Shown in pieces: positions 1 to 8,434 of a DNA stretch of 64,000 bases. This DNA comes from Tretioscincus oriximinensis. Taxonomy: Eukaryota; Chordata; Lepidosauria; Squamata; Gymnophthalmidae. The stretch is from assembly GCA_022410635.1 (NCBI GenBank), contig JAJVDF010000124.1:2334514-2398513 (forward strand). Reading direction: 5' to 3'. Every line of letters starts with the position of its first letter. Positions within the stretch are counted from its first letter, which is position 1. The translations under genes were made by a program, and so were the position numbers. Under the pieces are notes generated by a model, which made no database searches, was not told the DNA's origin, and was given only the letters and a program-made list of their open reading frames with translations.

Positions 1-285
1 CACGCCGTTGCAATATAGCCACTTTGAAAGCATTGGGGTCTCTGGCTTCTGAATAAAACAGGGACTTCAGAGAATTGTCTCTTCTTTCCCCTCCCGCCCA
101 TTGTTTTGGCTGTTCACCTCAGCCCGTCTGATCCAAACGTCAGGACAAAGTAGCGCAAGGGAACTGGACCCCATTGGAGATTTTATTCTGGCTTTCCAGT
201 CTGTTCCGCCCCCCTGACTTAAGCAGCACACGTGAAATGGACGGTAAGGAAGGGGTATGAATGGAAGCTGAACTGCATGTCCTTC

Positions 286-331
286 GGGTATAGGGCGGGA
301 TATAAATACAAATACATAAATACGTACAAAC
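286..331 (+). repeat. SINE 3' tail fragment
   Basis: The stretch reads ...CGGGTATAGGGCGGGATATAAATACAAAT..., the same 3' tail that closes the full-length tRNA-derived SINEs at 23.2, 35.7 and 57.9 kb. Only the tail is recognisable here. Bases 1-285 show nothing I can identify. Confidence 0.6.
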
Positions 332-334
332 GCG

Positions 335-499
335 TCTACACGGAGCTTATCCTGAGCTACCTCTCGGATTAGGAGCCTGCCAACTACATGCTAGTGTAGA
401 CTATGGCAGGCCCCGAATGGGGCCTGCCATAGTCTATACTGGCATGTGGATGGCCAAGCTCTGTCCCGAGATGTGACCCAGAATAAGACTCCGTGTGGA
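335..499. repeat. Long near-perfect palindrome (MITE-like)
   Basis: Two ~80-base arms (335-414 and 419-499) face each other across the 4-base loop GAAT. The inner 18 bases of each arm (TAGACTATGGCAGGCCCC and its complement) match perfectly and pairing continues outward with mismatches to the outer ends (TCTACACGG against CCGTGTGGA). A single diverged arm of the same family is found near 14.83-14.93 kb, so this is probably a foldback or MITE family rather than a regulatory hairpin. Confidence 0.7.
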
Positions 500-831
500 T
501 GGGGACTATATTGGCTTCCGTCGTCCACATGGAATACTCAAATTATTAAATAAGTGATGTGTAGAAATATAGGTGGGGAAACCTTATGCAGCGGCTCCCA
601 AATAAAGAAGGGATAACAAGATCACAACAGAGTCATAATCCAGCTGATTAACACTCAAAAGGACCTGAATTTCCCAGAGCGGGAAATTTGAGTTTATGAA
701 AAACCCGCGAAATTCCCCTGAATGGCAACTAGAGGGAGCCGTGGAATTGATTGGGCTCCGCTAGGCGGGTTTTGGTGCGGCGGCTGCCGACNGAGAAGGG
801 AGCAGCAGCATCAGGTTGAAAAACTACCTGC

Positions 832-904
832 CGGGAGGGGTGTGGCTATCAGAAGACCCTGCACAGAATGGACCAATCAGAGCGCGGCTCTTTCCCTATA
901 AATA
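832..904 (+). promoter_or_regulatory. Histone H1 proximal promoter
   Basis: A GC-rich box (GGGAGGGGTGTGG, 832-844) is followed by CCAAT at 873-877 and TATAAATA at 897-904, about 67 bases before the start codon. GC box, CCAAT and TATA in this order and spacing are usual for replication-dependent H1 genes. I did not find a clear canonical AAACACA H1 box. The start site is expected near 925-930 (inference). Confidence 0.8.
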
Positions 905-970
905 CAGACTCGGCGAGCCTTCTGTCCCATTCTCCGTTTAGTCGATAGGTGAGCTGGTGAGTTGCTGAAG

Positions 971-1615
971 ATGGCCGAAGTTGCGCCTACCGCTGCGCCC
1001 GTTGAGGCCGCTGCTCCTGTCAAAGAGCCCGCGAAGAAGGCAGCCGCTGCCGCCAAGCAGAGCCAGGCGAAAACTCGTAAGGCAACCGGACCCAGCGTGT
1101 CGGAGCTGCTGACCCAGGCGGTGGCCGCTTCGAAGGAGCGCGGCGGGATCTCCCTGGCCGCCCTGAAGAAGGCGCTGGCGGCCGGCGGCTACGACGTGGA
1201 GAAGAACAAGAGCCGCATCAAGCTGGGCCTGCGGAGCCTGGTGGGCAAGGGGACCCTGCTGCAGACCAAGGGCACCGGCGCCTCGGGCTCCTTCAAGCTC
1301 AACAAGAAGCAGCCGGCCGAGGCGGCCAAGAAGAAGGCGGCGCCCGCCGCCGCCAAGCCGAAAAAGCCCGCCAAGGCCAAGAAGCCCGTCGGCACCCCTA
1401 AGAAAGGGAAGGCGGCCCTGGGGGCCAAGGGGAGCGCCAAGAAGGCCGCCAGGAAGGTCGCCCCGGCCGCCAAGAAGGCCGCCAAGAGCCCCAAGAAGGC
1501 GAAGGTGACCAAGCCGAAGAAGCCCACCAGGAGCCCCGCCAAGGCGGTGAAGCCCAAGGCGAAGGCCAAGCCCAAGGCGGCTTCCAAGGGCAAAGGCCTC
1601 GCCAAGAGAAAGTGA
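971..1615 (+). CDS. Linker histone H1 (replication-dependent)
   Basis: Single-exon gene for a 214-residue linker histone, which binds the nucleosome dyad and linker DNA and compacts chromatin. The ATG at 971 gives [10 protein letters not shown], the normal H1 amino end; the TTG nine bases upstream is not a plausible start. An Ala/Pro/Lys-rich amino tail (residues 1-39) leads into the winged-helix globular domain (about 40-112), with [35 protein letters not shown] and [14 protein letters not shown] recognisable. A long Lys/Ala/Pro-rich carboxy tail carries SPKK- and SPAK-type phosphorylation sites. The gene is intronless, has a TATA/CCAAT promoter and ends in a histone stem-loop, so it is an S-phase H1 and not the polyadenylated H1.0 type. 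Five tRNA genes follow directly, a pairing common in vertebrate histone clusters. Which H1 paralogue it is cannot be settled here. Confidence 0.97.
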   Translation: MAEVAPTAAPVEAAAPVKEPAKKAAAAAKQSQAKTRKATGPSVSELLTQAVAASKERGGISLAALKKALAAGGYDVEKNKSRIKLGLRSLVGKGTLLQTKGTGASGSFKLNKKQPAEAAKKKAAPAAAKPKKPAKAKKPVGTPKKGKAALGAKGSAKKAARKVAPAAKKAAKSPKKAKVTKPKKPTRSPAKAVKPKAKAKPKAASKGKGLAKRK

Positions 1616-1654
1616 AGCCGCTTCGCTTCCTTGGAGCGACTCCGAACCAAAAAC

Positions 1655-1695
1655 GGCTCTTTTAAGAGCCACCTCAGAAGTCCCGGAAAGAATTG
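1655..1695 (+). terminator. Histone 3' stem-loop and downstream element
   Basis: GGCTCT-TTTA-AGAGCC (1655-1670) is a perfect 6-bp stem with 4-base loop followed by ACC, 39 bases after the stop codon. A purine-rich stretch (GGAAAGAATTG, 1685-1695) sits where the U7 snRNA-binding downstream element is expected. Together they specify cleavage without polyadenylation. Confidence 0.95.
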
Positions 1696-1837
1696 AATTC
1701 ACTACTCCAGTCCACACGGCCCCCCTTTCGCTGCCATTCTGGGTTGAAAGGCCGAAAGGCGCAGTTGGGGTGTAGAAAGTCGGAGCTTAGCCCTGAATGA
1801 ACGTTTAAAGNGGCACGCAGAGGAAGCCGGCCAACAA

Positions 1838-1919
1838 GGTAGCGTGGCCGAGCGGTCTAAGGCGCTGGATTAAGGCTCCAGTCTCTTCGGGGGCGTGGGT
1901 TCGAATCCCACCGCTGCCA
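1838..1919 (+). tRNA. tRNA-Leu(AAG)
   Basis: 82 bases folding as a class II tRNA. Acceptor GGTAGCG pairs with CGCTGCC (1912-1918), discriminator A at 1919. Anticodon stem CTGGA/TCCAG encloses loop TTAAGGC with anticodon AAG (1872-1874). The long variable arm and B box GGTTCGAATCC are intact. No intron. The first T-run terminator is at about 1967. Confidence 0.97.
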
Positions 1920-2182
1920 AGTCGCATTCCTATTGGCCGCTGGTTGCGTATAAAATTAGCGGGNGGTTTTTGCTTTTGATGCTTCGCAGTGCAGTGGAAT
2001 GCAACGCAAAGAGAAGAAAAAGGAAAGCGGTGTGAGTTTAAAATAAAAGAATAAAGGAAGGGGATGTGAATTAAAAGCGATGCAATGGTCTGAGTTTAAA
2101 ACAGTTACACCCATTAATGTTCTTTGGTGCATTTGATGCCCAGAACTACATTTTGAAATGTAAAAAAACTCAAATATCAGAC

Positions 2183-2264
2183 CGACGAGGATGGGATTCG
2201 AACCCACGCGTGCAGAGCACAATGGATTAGCAGTCCATCGCCTTAACCACTCGGCCACCTCGTC
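2183..2264 (-). tRNA. tRNA-Ser(GCT)
   Basis: 82-base class II tRNA on the minus strand. Acceptor GACGAGG (2258-2264) pairs with CCTCGTC (2184-2190); discriminator G. Anticodon GCT is the complement of 2229-2231. Long variable arm and B box GGTTCGAATCC are intact; a run of seven T in the transcript sense follows at 2162-2168 as Pol III terminator. Confidence 0.97.
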
Positions 2265-2344
2265 GCTCTGTTTGGAGGCCTTCTTGGGCGCTCCTGGCCA
2301 GGTTTACCTTGGGCTTCGCAGGTTCTTTCCAAAGCAGCTTTAAA

Positions 2345-2880
2345 GGGCTTAAGAACATCAGAAGAGCCATCCTGGATCAGGCCACAGCCCATCCAGTCCA
2401 GCATTCTGTCCACACTGAGGCCCACCAGATGCCNCTGGGCAGTCTGAACAGAGGAAAGCAAAATATGCTCCTGTTCAGGACTCCCTGCAGATGGTATTTC
2501 AGGAGTCCTGCCTGTGGCTCCATCCCGGAGGCAGCATCCAGACATCCATCCTAGGACCCATTTATACCCTTGGTGTCCATAAACCTGTCTAATCCTGTCT
2601 TGAAACTATCCAAGCTGTTAGCTACCACTACCTCTTCAGGAAGTAAATTCCACAGGCTGATGACCCTCTGGGTGAAAAAATACTTTCCTTCTACCCAACA
2701 GTTTCAAGGAGGGCCCCCTGGTCCTGGTGTTGTGGGAAAGAGAAAACATTTTTTCTCTATTCACCCTGTCCATCCCCTGCATGGTTTTGTACCCTTCAAT
2801 CAGATCACCTCTCAAACGTCGCCTTTCAAGGCTGAAGAGGCCCAGACGTTGCAGCCGGACTTCATAGGGGAGGCGCTCTA
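2345..2880 (-). mobile_element. CR1 LINE, 3' fragment
   Basis: In antisense it carries the CR1 3' block found many times in this window: agccatcctggatcaggccac, the 'dime' motif with Leu-Pro-Glu-Glu-Val-type codons, and the region encoding the CR1 ORF2 carboxy end. It is 5'-truncated and has lost its reading frame. Confidence 0.85.
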
Positions 2881-3154
2881 TTTAGATAAAATGACCCTCC
2901 GTTTAATGATTTGCGAATGGAGGAGAAATGTCACTTTTTTGCTTTAAAGACTGATTTTCAGACAACATTTTGTATATTTTTTTTTCCCCTTCGAGAAATG
3001 CTGATCATTTCCTGTGCATCAGAAAAACATGATTAATGATCCATTTTTTCCCCTTCTGTATGAAATTTAATCAAAGCGCTTGCAAGTCTCTTAATAAAGT
3101 TGCAAAACTTGCTGGTGATGGAAAGAAAAAAAAAAAACCCCTTTTCTTCCTGCT

Positions 3155-3227
3155 TGCCGAAACCCGGGATCGAACCAGGGACCTTTAGATCTTCAGTCTA
3201 ACGCTCTCCCAACTGAGCTATTTCGGC
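3155..3227 (-). tRNA. tRNA-Phe(GAA)
   Basis: 73-base tRNA on the minus strand. Acceptor GCCGAAA (3221-3227) with TTTCGGC, discriminator A. Anticodon GAA is the complement of 3192-3194 in loop CTGAAGA. A box TAGCTCAGTTGG and B box GGTTCGATCCC are canonical. A long T-run in the transcript sense (3124-3137) terminates it. Confidence 0.97.
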
Positions 3228-3451
3228 GGCCGGTGGGCTGAGCTTTGATGTGACACCTAAGGAAAGGAAAGCAGCCTGGGGGGGGGGGGGGGGAGACGAC
3301 GGCACACCAGATAATTTACTATGACAATAATTATTCATTCGATTTCCTGACGTCCTTTTTTTTCCTTACGTTTTTCCGCCATCCCGCAATAGGAAGGAAA
3401 GTAAAATCCAAAATTAAACGAGGATCTTAGTAAATGGATTGATAAAAACGT

Positions 3452-3522
3452 TGCATTGGCCGGGAATCGAACCCGGGCCTCCCGCGTGGCAGGCGAGAAT
3501 TCTACCACTGAACCACCAATGC
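3452..3522 (-). tRNA. tRNA-Gly(GCC)
   Basis: 71-base tRNA on the minus strand. Acceptor GCATTGG (3516-3522) with CCAATGC, discriminator A. Anticodon GCC is the complement of 3488-3490. A and B boxes are canonical and a T5 terminator in the transcript sense lies at about 3444-3448. Confidence 0.97.
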
Positions 3523-3874
3523 GCCCTTGTCACAAGCCTTTTCCCTCTGCTCTAAGTGTCCGCCTGTAATATATACACTTTATCCACATGGCATCTTCCT
3601 GCCCGCTGATCATATGTCTTCATCCCCATTAATGGGAAAACCAATATCCATTCTGACTCTGCAACTGCTGCTTGCTTTAAAAATGGCCCCTGCCAGTTTT
3701 ATTCCTGTTTTTATTCTGNGCAGCTGCTTCAAAGTGGCTGGCACCTTCTACAGTGTAGGCCATGCCAAGCCGTATTCCCAGTTATACCCTGGAATAAAAT
3801 TCGGATTAAGAGTTGAATTTTGCCAATTCTAATCCATGTCCCTGGTGCTTTTACCACCCACGTATATAAAAAGA

Positions 3875-3946
3875 AGGTTCCACCGAGATTCGAACTCGGA
3901 TCGCTGGATTCAAAGTCCAGAGTGCTCACCATTACACCATGGAACC
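3875..3946 (-). tRNA. tRNA-Gln(TTG)
   Basis: 72-base tRNA on the minus strand. Acceptor GGTTCCA (3940-3946) with TGGAACC, discriminator T. Anticodon TTG is the complement of 3911-3913 in loop CTTTGAA. B box AGTTCGAATCT is normal for tRNA-Gln. A T5 terminator in the transcript sense is at about 3868-3872. Confidence 0.97.
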
Positions 3947-4639
3947 ACGCACAGGGCCCCATTTTACATCTTTTCTATTGGTTCGACACTTCAAAATTGC
4001 TGTAGCCAAATAAACGTTCGTGCAATTTATATTCATTTACATGTTTCAAATGATTNATATCCCGTCCTTTGGTGTTGGTCCCAGGGCAGGTAGCAATTTC
4101 TTTGCTGATTTTCCACTGCAGAAAGATCCTTGCATCTTAAATTGCTGCATTTTAATCTGATTTTAACATTTCTGAGACCTTTGGTTATAGGCTGCAATAT
4201 AAATAAATAAATTCCCAAATCCTCTAATTTTAATAGAAAGTAATACTAAAAACGCCCATCTTTTCCCTAGAACTATATTGTTTTCTTAGCCTATTAAAAG
4301 CACAATTCAAATCTGTAATGCGAAATGCAAATATAGAAGCATCTGGGACAGACTCCTTTAGAAATCAAAACCAAAACACTGAAATTATATATATATAGTT
4401 CCTGGCTTAACCACATATTATTGTTTGTAGACTTGGCCTCCGATTTCTAAAAACTGATAAACTGAAAGAAGCCCCATTGCACAGGTGAGCCGTGAAAGAA
4501 CAAGGGAAAAGAGCAAGACTTAGTGTCATTGTTATTTTGAACTGAGGTTTTGGTGTAAGTTTCACTGAAAGAGGTGAGTTTTCAAATGAGGTGCCAAAGG
4601 ATTTGGTTTGAAACGTTGCCTTGCGTTTTGATTGAAGTA
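3947..4639. other. Intergenic, nothing recognised
   Basis: A/T-rich sequence between the tRNA cluster and the next CR1 copy. I see no gene, RNA or clear repeat boundary, only a short AT dinucleotide run near 4388. Confidence 0.5.
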
Positions 4640-5003
4640 TTTTATAGAAACATAGAGTGACTGTGTTGGAAGGGACCCCTAGGATCCTGGGGTCCAAGCC
4701 CCTGCTCAAGGCAGGATTCATAAACCATCCCAGACAGGTGGCTGCCTGGCCTCTTTGAAGATTTCCAGCCGACTTCCTGTGGCCACCTGTGCCACTGGTT
4801 TATCACCCTTACTGTGAGAAAGTCTTTTTCTGATGTTTAATCCTATAGCTCCTCCCTTGCAGTTTCATCCTGCTGTTTCTAGCCCTTCCATGTTCCAACG
4901 AGAGTAGATCTGATCACTCTGCTCTATGAAAAGTCATCAAGGTATTTGTAGGCTGACATCAGGTCTCCCTTCAGCCTTCTCTTTTGCAGACTAAGCATCC
5001 CTT
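4640..5003 (-). mobile_element. CR1 LINE, 3' fragment (older subfamily)
   Basis: Antisense copy of a different CR1 subfamily, recognisable from the 3'-end block (tagaaacatagagtgactg, ggaagggaccc) and the 'loop' AGACTAAGCATCCC near 5000. It resembles avian-type CR1 more than the younger copies at 11-12 or 25-26 kb. Confidence 0.75.
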
Positions 5004-5518
5004 GGACCCTTTAAGGGTTCTGTGGGATTCATCAGATTGATATGAAACAATTTGATATAAATATGAATTAAATATCTCAAATATATTGAACTAGGAACAT
5101 GACCTCTGGAAAATAACAGGCTGAGAGGCAGTTTGTAAGGTAACAGGCACAGAGAGTTTTTTATCTAATCTTGAGTAACAGAACTCAAGAGACAATGCTT
5201 TAGAAAGATGCCTGTTGACCTATCTGTAAGCTGACCTTTTGTAACTGTCTTGGACTTCCCAATTAATCTTTCCTTCTCTGCTAAGGTATAAACACAGGAT
5301 AGCAGAGGCCTTATGGTTAATAAGATAATTGCGACAGAAACAGTTAAGGGGCCAGAAAGGTCACAGAACAGTTCAATGAGAATTTATGACAGAGGGAAAG
5401 AATGTAAAAAGTAATTTAGGGGAGATCTCTGGAATGTGGTGTAGTTCACACATGCGCAAAAAGGGTAATGCAGTTGTTAGTATTTTTCCATTTCTTNTCC
5501 AAGTCTTTGTCTTGCCTA
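5004..5518. other. Intergenic, nothing recognised
   Basis: Unique-looking A/T-rich sequence between a CR1 copy and an L1 insertion. No open reading frame or RNA is supported. Confidence 0.4.
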
Positions 5519-5531
5519 AAGATACGCCTTT

Positions 5532-6048
5532 CTTCTTTTTTTTTTTTTAATTTTTAATTTTTTACAACAAGAAACAAGGACATACACAAAATAATGAAAA
5601 TTAGAATGCCGCAGTTACATCACTGATTGTCAAAAATTCTTAACACAATAAATCTGCCATGTATTATTTTTTCATACACACACATTAACTCAACCCCCAC
5701 CCTCCCACCCACAAAGGGAAAGACATATTTATCCATGCAATATATTCATATCTCATATGTATATATATACACATATAAACATACATACATTTACATATAT
5801 ACACACATACATACATACACATACGTACATATATATACATACACTCACGTACGTACATCTATACATCCACATGANTGTTATACCTATATATATCTTTAAA
5901 CTTTCTTTACTTGTCTCACCATTATTTTTACCTTTCGTTGTGTTTAATATTTTCTTTTATCATCACTTATCTTCCCCTTTCCCCTCCCCTTGTCCTCCCC
6001 CTACCATTCTCTTCTTACCCCTTCCCTCCCTCCCTCCCCTTCCCCTTT
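5532..6048 (-). mobile_element. L1-type LINE 3' end with target-site duplication
   Basis: A 517-base insertion flanked by the 13-base direct repeat AAGATACGCCTTT (5519-5531 and 6049-6061). It begins on the + strand with a T-run (poly-A tail of an antisense element). The interior is a tail region rich in CA/TA microsatellite and C-rich runs, like the 3' UTRs of the L1 copies at 26.9 and 28.1 kb. No coding part survives. Confidence 0.8.
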
Positions 6049-6284
6049 AAGATACGCCTTTTTTCTACATCTCAAACTTCCCTCTCTTTCAAGACACTCC
6101 TACTCTAAAATTTTCAAACACGCCTACTTGTTTGGGAGTCAGAAAGTGGGATTCATGAAAGCCAACATGGTCCACCTGATTTTCTTGTATTAAGATGGTC
6201 TCTGTGTGTGTTCTTTTACACGGTATTCTAGTGGCATGACACACTAAGGTTTAAGTATTAAAGAATCTCATTAGGGTTCATCAT

Positions 6285-6570
6285 AGAACACGGTTTCCAG
6301 ACCATTCACCATCCTCATAACTCTCTTTTCAATGTCCTTTTTAAATTGGTGTCCCCAGAACTGGTCTGATCAAAATAGTGTAGAGAAGAATAATTACTTC
6401 ACGTGTTCGAGATTCTCTGCTGCTCTTAATACACCCCAGGACTGTGTTTGCCTTTTTCGCAGCTACTTCACACTTTTGACTTATGTTTAGGTCTGTGATC
6501 TACCACCCAGGTCCATTTCACATGTGCTGCTGCCATTTTTTTTTTCCATACATATTCTTCCAGATTTCTT
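6285..6570 (-). mobile_element. Diverged CR1 fragment
   Basis: In antisense it retains the CR1 block around ccagaactggtctgatcaaa and the following aggactgtgtttgccttttt segment (complement of the AKKANSMLG-coding region in young copies). It is diverged and truncated at both ends. Confidence 0.6.
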
Positions 6571-6699
6571 CTGCCACTTTTTAATTGCTTTCTACAGGAA
6601 CTCTCTTGTTTTGTACATAGAGTTCACTTCATTGAATGTGAAGTAGATTTAAGCTTCTCTCTGCTCCGAGATGTATAGATGTGGCACTGGATATCAACA

Positions 6700-7055
6700 A
6701 TAACAAAGTTACCAGCTTCTGGTTTCTCACCTTCCGGCAAAATGTTTGTTTCCTGTCTTATGGTTCTTAGTTGGATTTCAGCCTTCTATGACTTTTCCCA
6801 CAATGTCAAGGGCTTTCCTGGATGATCAGCAGCTTCACAAATGTTTAAAAAATGAAACAAAGCTGTTGTGTTTTTGCTGGGAAGTGTAGTTTGAGCAGCC
6901 TGCACAGCCCCCTGCCTTGTGGACTACAGCTCCCAGCCTGCACTGCAGTAAGCCACAGGCGGGATGATGCCTCTTTTGCCAATCTGCGCCCAGTACCACC
7001 CACAGAAACATATTTTCTGCTGACAGGCAGGTGGCTGGGGGAACCAGTCTGTTCT
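6700..7055 (+). repeat. Repeat family Z, copy A (opposed ZNF143-like motifs)
   Basis: First of four long copies of a ~350-400 bp repeat that I could not assign to a known family. Landmarks in order: ACCAGCTTCTGGTTTCTCA, CTGTCTTATGGTTCTTAG, CTGGGAAGTGTAGTTTGAGC, GGACTACAGCTCCCAGCCTG, then GCCCAGTACCACCCACAGAA. The two middle motifs are inverted relative to each other. Other copies lie at 17.05, 31.69 and 63.29 kb with a partial one at 18.2 kb. Confidence 0.75.
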
Positions 7056-7690
7056 GGAGTGCATTTTGGAATAAGGATTTGGGGCCCGAGATAGTCTATA
7101 TTGATTCATGGATGGCAGGCCACTATTTAGTGAGATATCTTGGAATAGATCAGTGCATTTCTAGTTTTTTGTTCATTTCCACTCATTGCATTCAGTTTGA
7201 AACTCACCTTTCATTGCAACAAGCCCTCTCCCAGTTCAATATTTTGAAGTACCTGGAATTTCTGGGCCCTCTGTCCCCGCTTCCCAAATCACTTCTTCCT
7301 CCCCCAGTTGGGATGCAGCCCATGTGGATTTGCATTACAGTGCAGTGAGCAATAATCAAACCACGGTGTCCAAAGAGGCACATCAGTTCAGTGATGGAAG
7401 TTTTTCAAAACTGAAATCTCATACAAATGGCCCCACCCATTAATTTGTTTCTGGCCAAGACTCCATCCCAGGCCCTCCCTGTTCAGATCAAGAAGCGGAT
7501 TTTGGCAGGAGAGAACCTCATGGCAGATGTGCACTGTGCAGGAAAGGTCAATTCTCACACGTGTATGAGATTCTAATACNATTTTCCATCACTGTGACTG
7601 AATTCTGAACAGAAATACTATTATGCTTCTCTTTTCCGCGTCAAGCAAAATGGTTGAAAATAGCACGTTTCAGATCTTTCCCTTTCATCC
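7056..7690. other. Intergenic, nothing recognised
   Basis: Between repeat Z copy A and the probable PDZD11 3' end. No feature supported beyond low-complexity T-rich stretches. Confidence 0.4.
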
Positions 7691-7702
7691 TCAGTGCAAG
7701 TT

Positions 7703-7743
7703 TTTATTAGGCAGGTTTTTATTACTGAAGACTGAGATTTTTA
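7703..7743 (-). terminator. PDZD11: Candidate PDZD11 poly(A) signals
   Basis: Three AATAAA hexamers on the minus strand (complement of 7703-7708, 7718-7723 and 7738-7743) lie ~0.66-0.70 kb beyond the PDZD11 stop codon. Any of them could end the transcript, giving a ~0.7 kb 3' UTR. This is inference from position only. Confidence 0.45.
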
Positions 7744-8399
7744 TTAGAAATTTCTGTGATGGAAAAAAAAATCAGAAAACAAAATATGAATGCTGTACTG
7801 ACATTCTAAGAGTTACTTCGTTTCCTTGGCCAAAGGAATCCAGCCACACGGCCGGCCCTATCCTAAAGACTTCACATTTTGGCCATAAGGAGTCCTGGCG
7901 ACGGGCGTCTCTCTTGGAAAAAGACATTGCAGGGAGCTCACTGGATGTTGGCCCTGGTGAAAGAGGAATATCTCTCCTCTTTGGGGCACATTTTGAGTAA
8001 TTCCAGAACCATTTTCTTTCCATTAACAACCCAAAGCAAAATGCAGCACTAAAATCCATTTTCTTCAAGTCTTTAACGGTGGTTTCTGAATGCACTTTGA
8101 TTAATCTCTCCGATACCCATTGGAAGGCTTGAAGAAGAAAGGTATAAACTCCTTTTACCAAATTTACCAAAAACGAGGAGTGTGGGAGTGAGGGAAGACA
8201 CACAGTCAAAGAAGTAAATGCAGCCAGAAGACCCACCCCTCATAAAGGCTGATTGGTGGATGTTGAAAAAAGCACTGAATCAGATTTCAGGAGGAGAAGG
8301 AAGAGGAGGGGCTTCCAGCTGTCACCACCACATCTGGCTGCCACTGAGTTGAAGACTGGTAGACAATCCACAGAAAAAGTTGCAAAGGAGAAAAGCTTT

Positions 8400-8434
8400 C
8401 TAGTGAACAGTTCTCTCTTTCTGTCTCTGGTAAT
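8400..8434 (-). CDS. PDZD11: PDZD11 exon 7 (last coding exon)
   Basis: Follows acceptor TTTCTAG. Its first two bases complete an Asn codon begun in the previous exon, then YQRQKERTVH and stop TAG (complement of 8400-8402). The 3' UTR continues to about 7.7 kb. Confidence 0.93.

Noticed and set aside
938..1717. Long open frames antisense to histone H1
   Set aside because: G/C-rich, Ala/Lys-coding histone sequence keeps the opposite strand open. Protein content (Leu/Gly/Arg-rich) is compositional and all H1 signals are on the + strand.
7772..8236. 154-codon minus-strand open frame next to PDZD11
   Set aside because: Lies in the expected PDZD11 3' UTR, has no recognisable domain and no upstream promoter or splice context.
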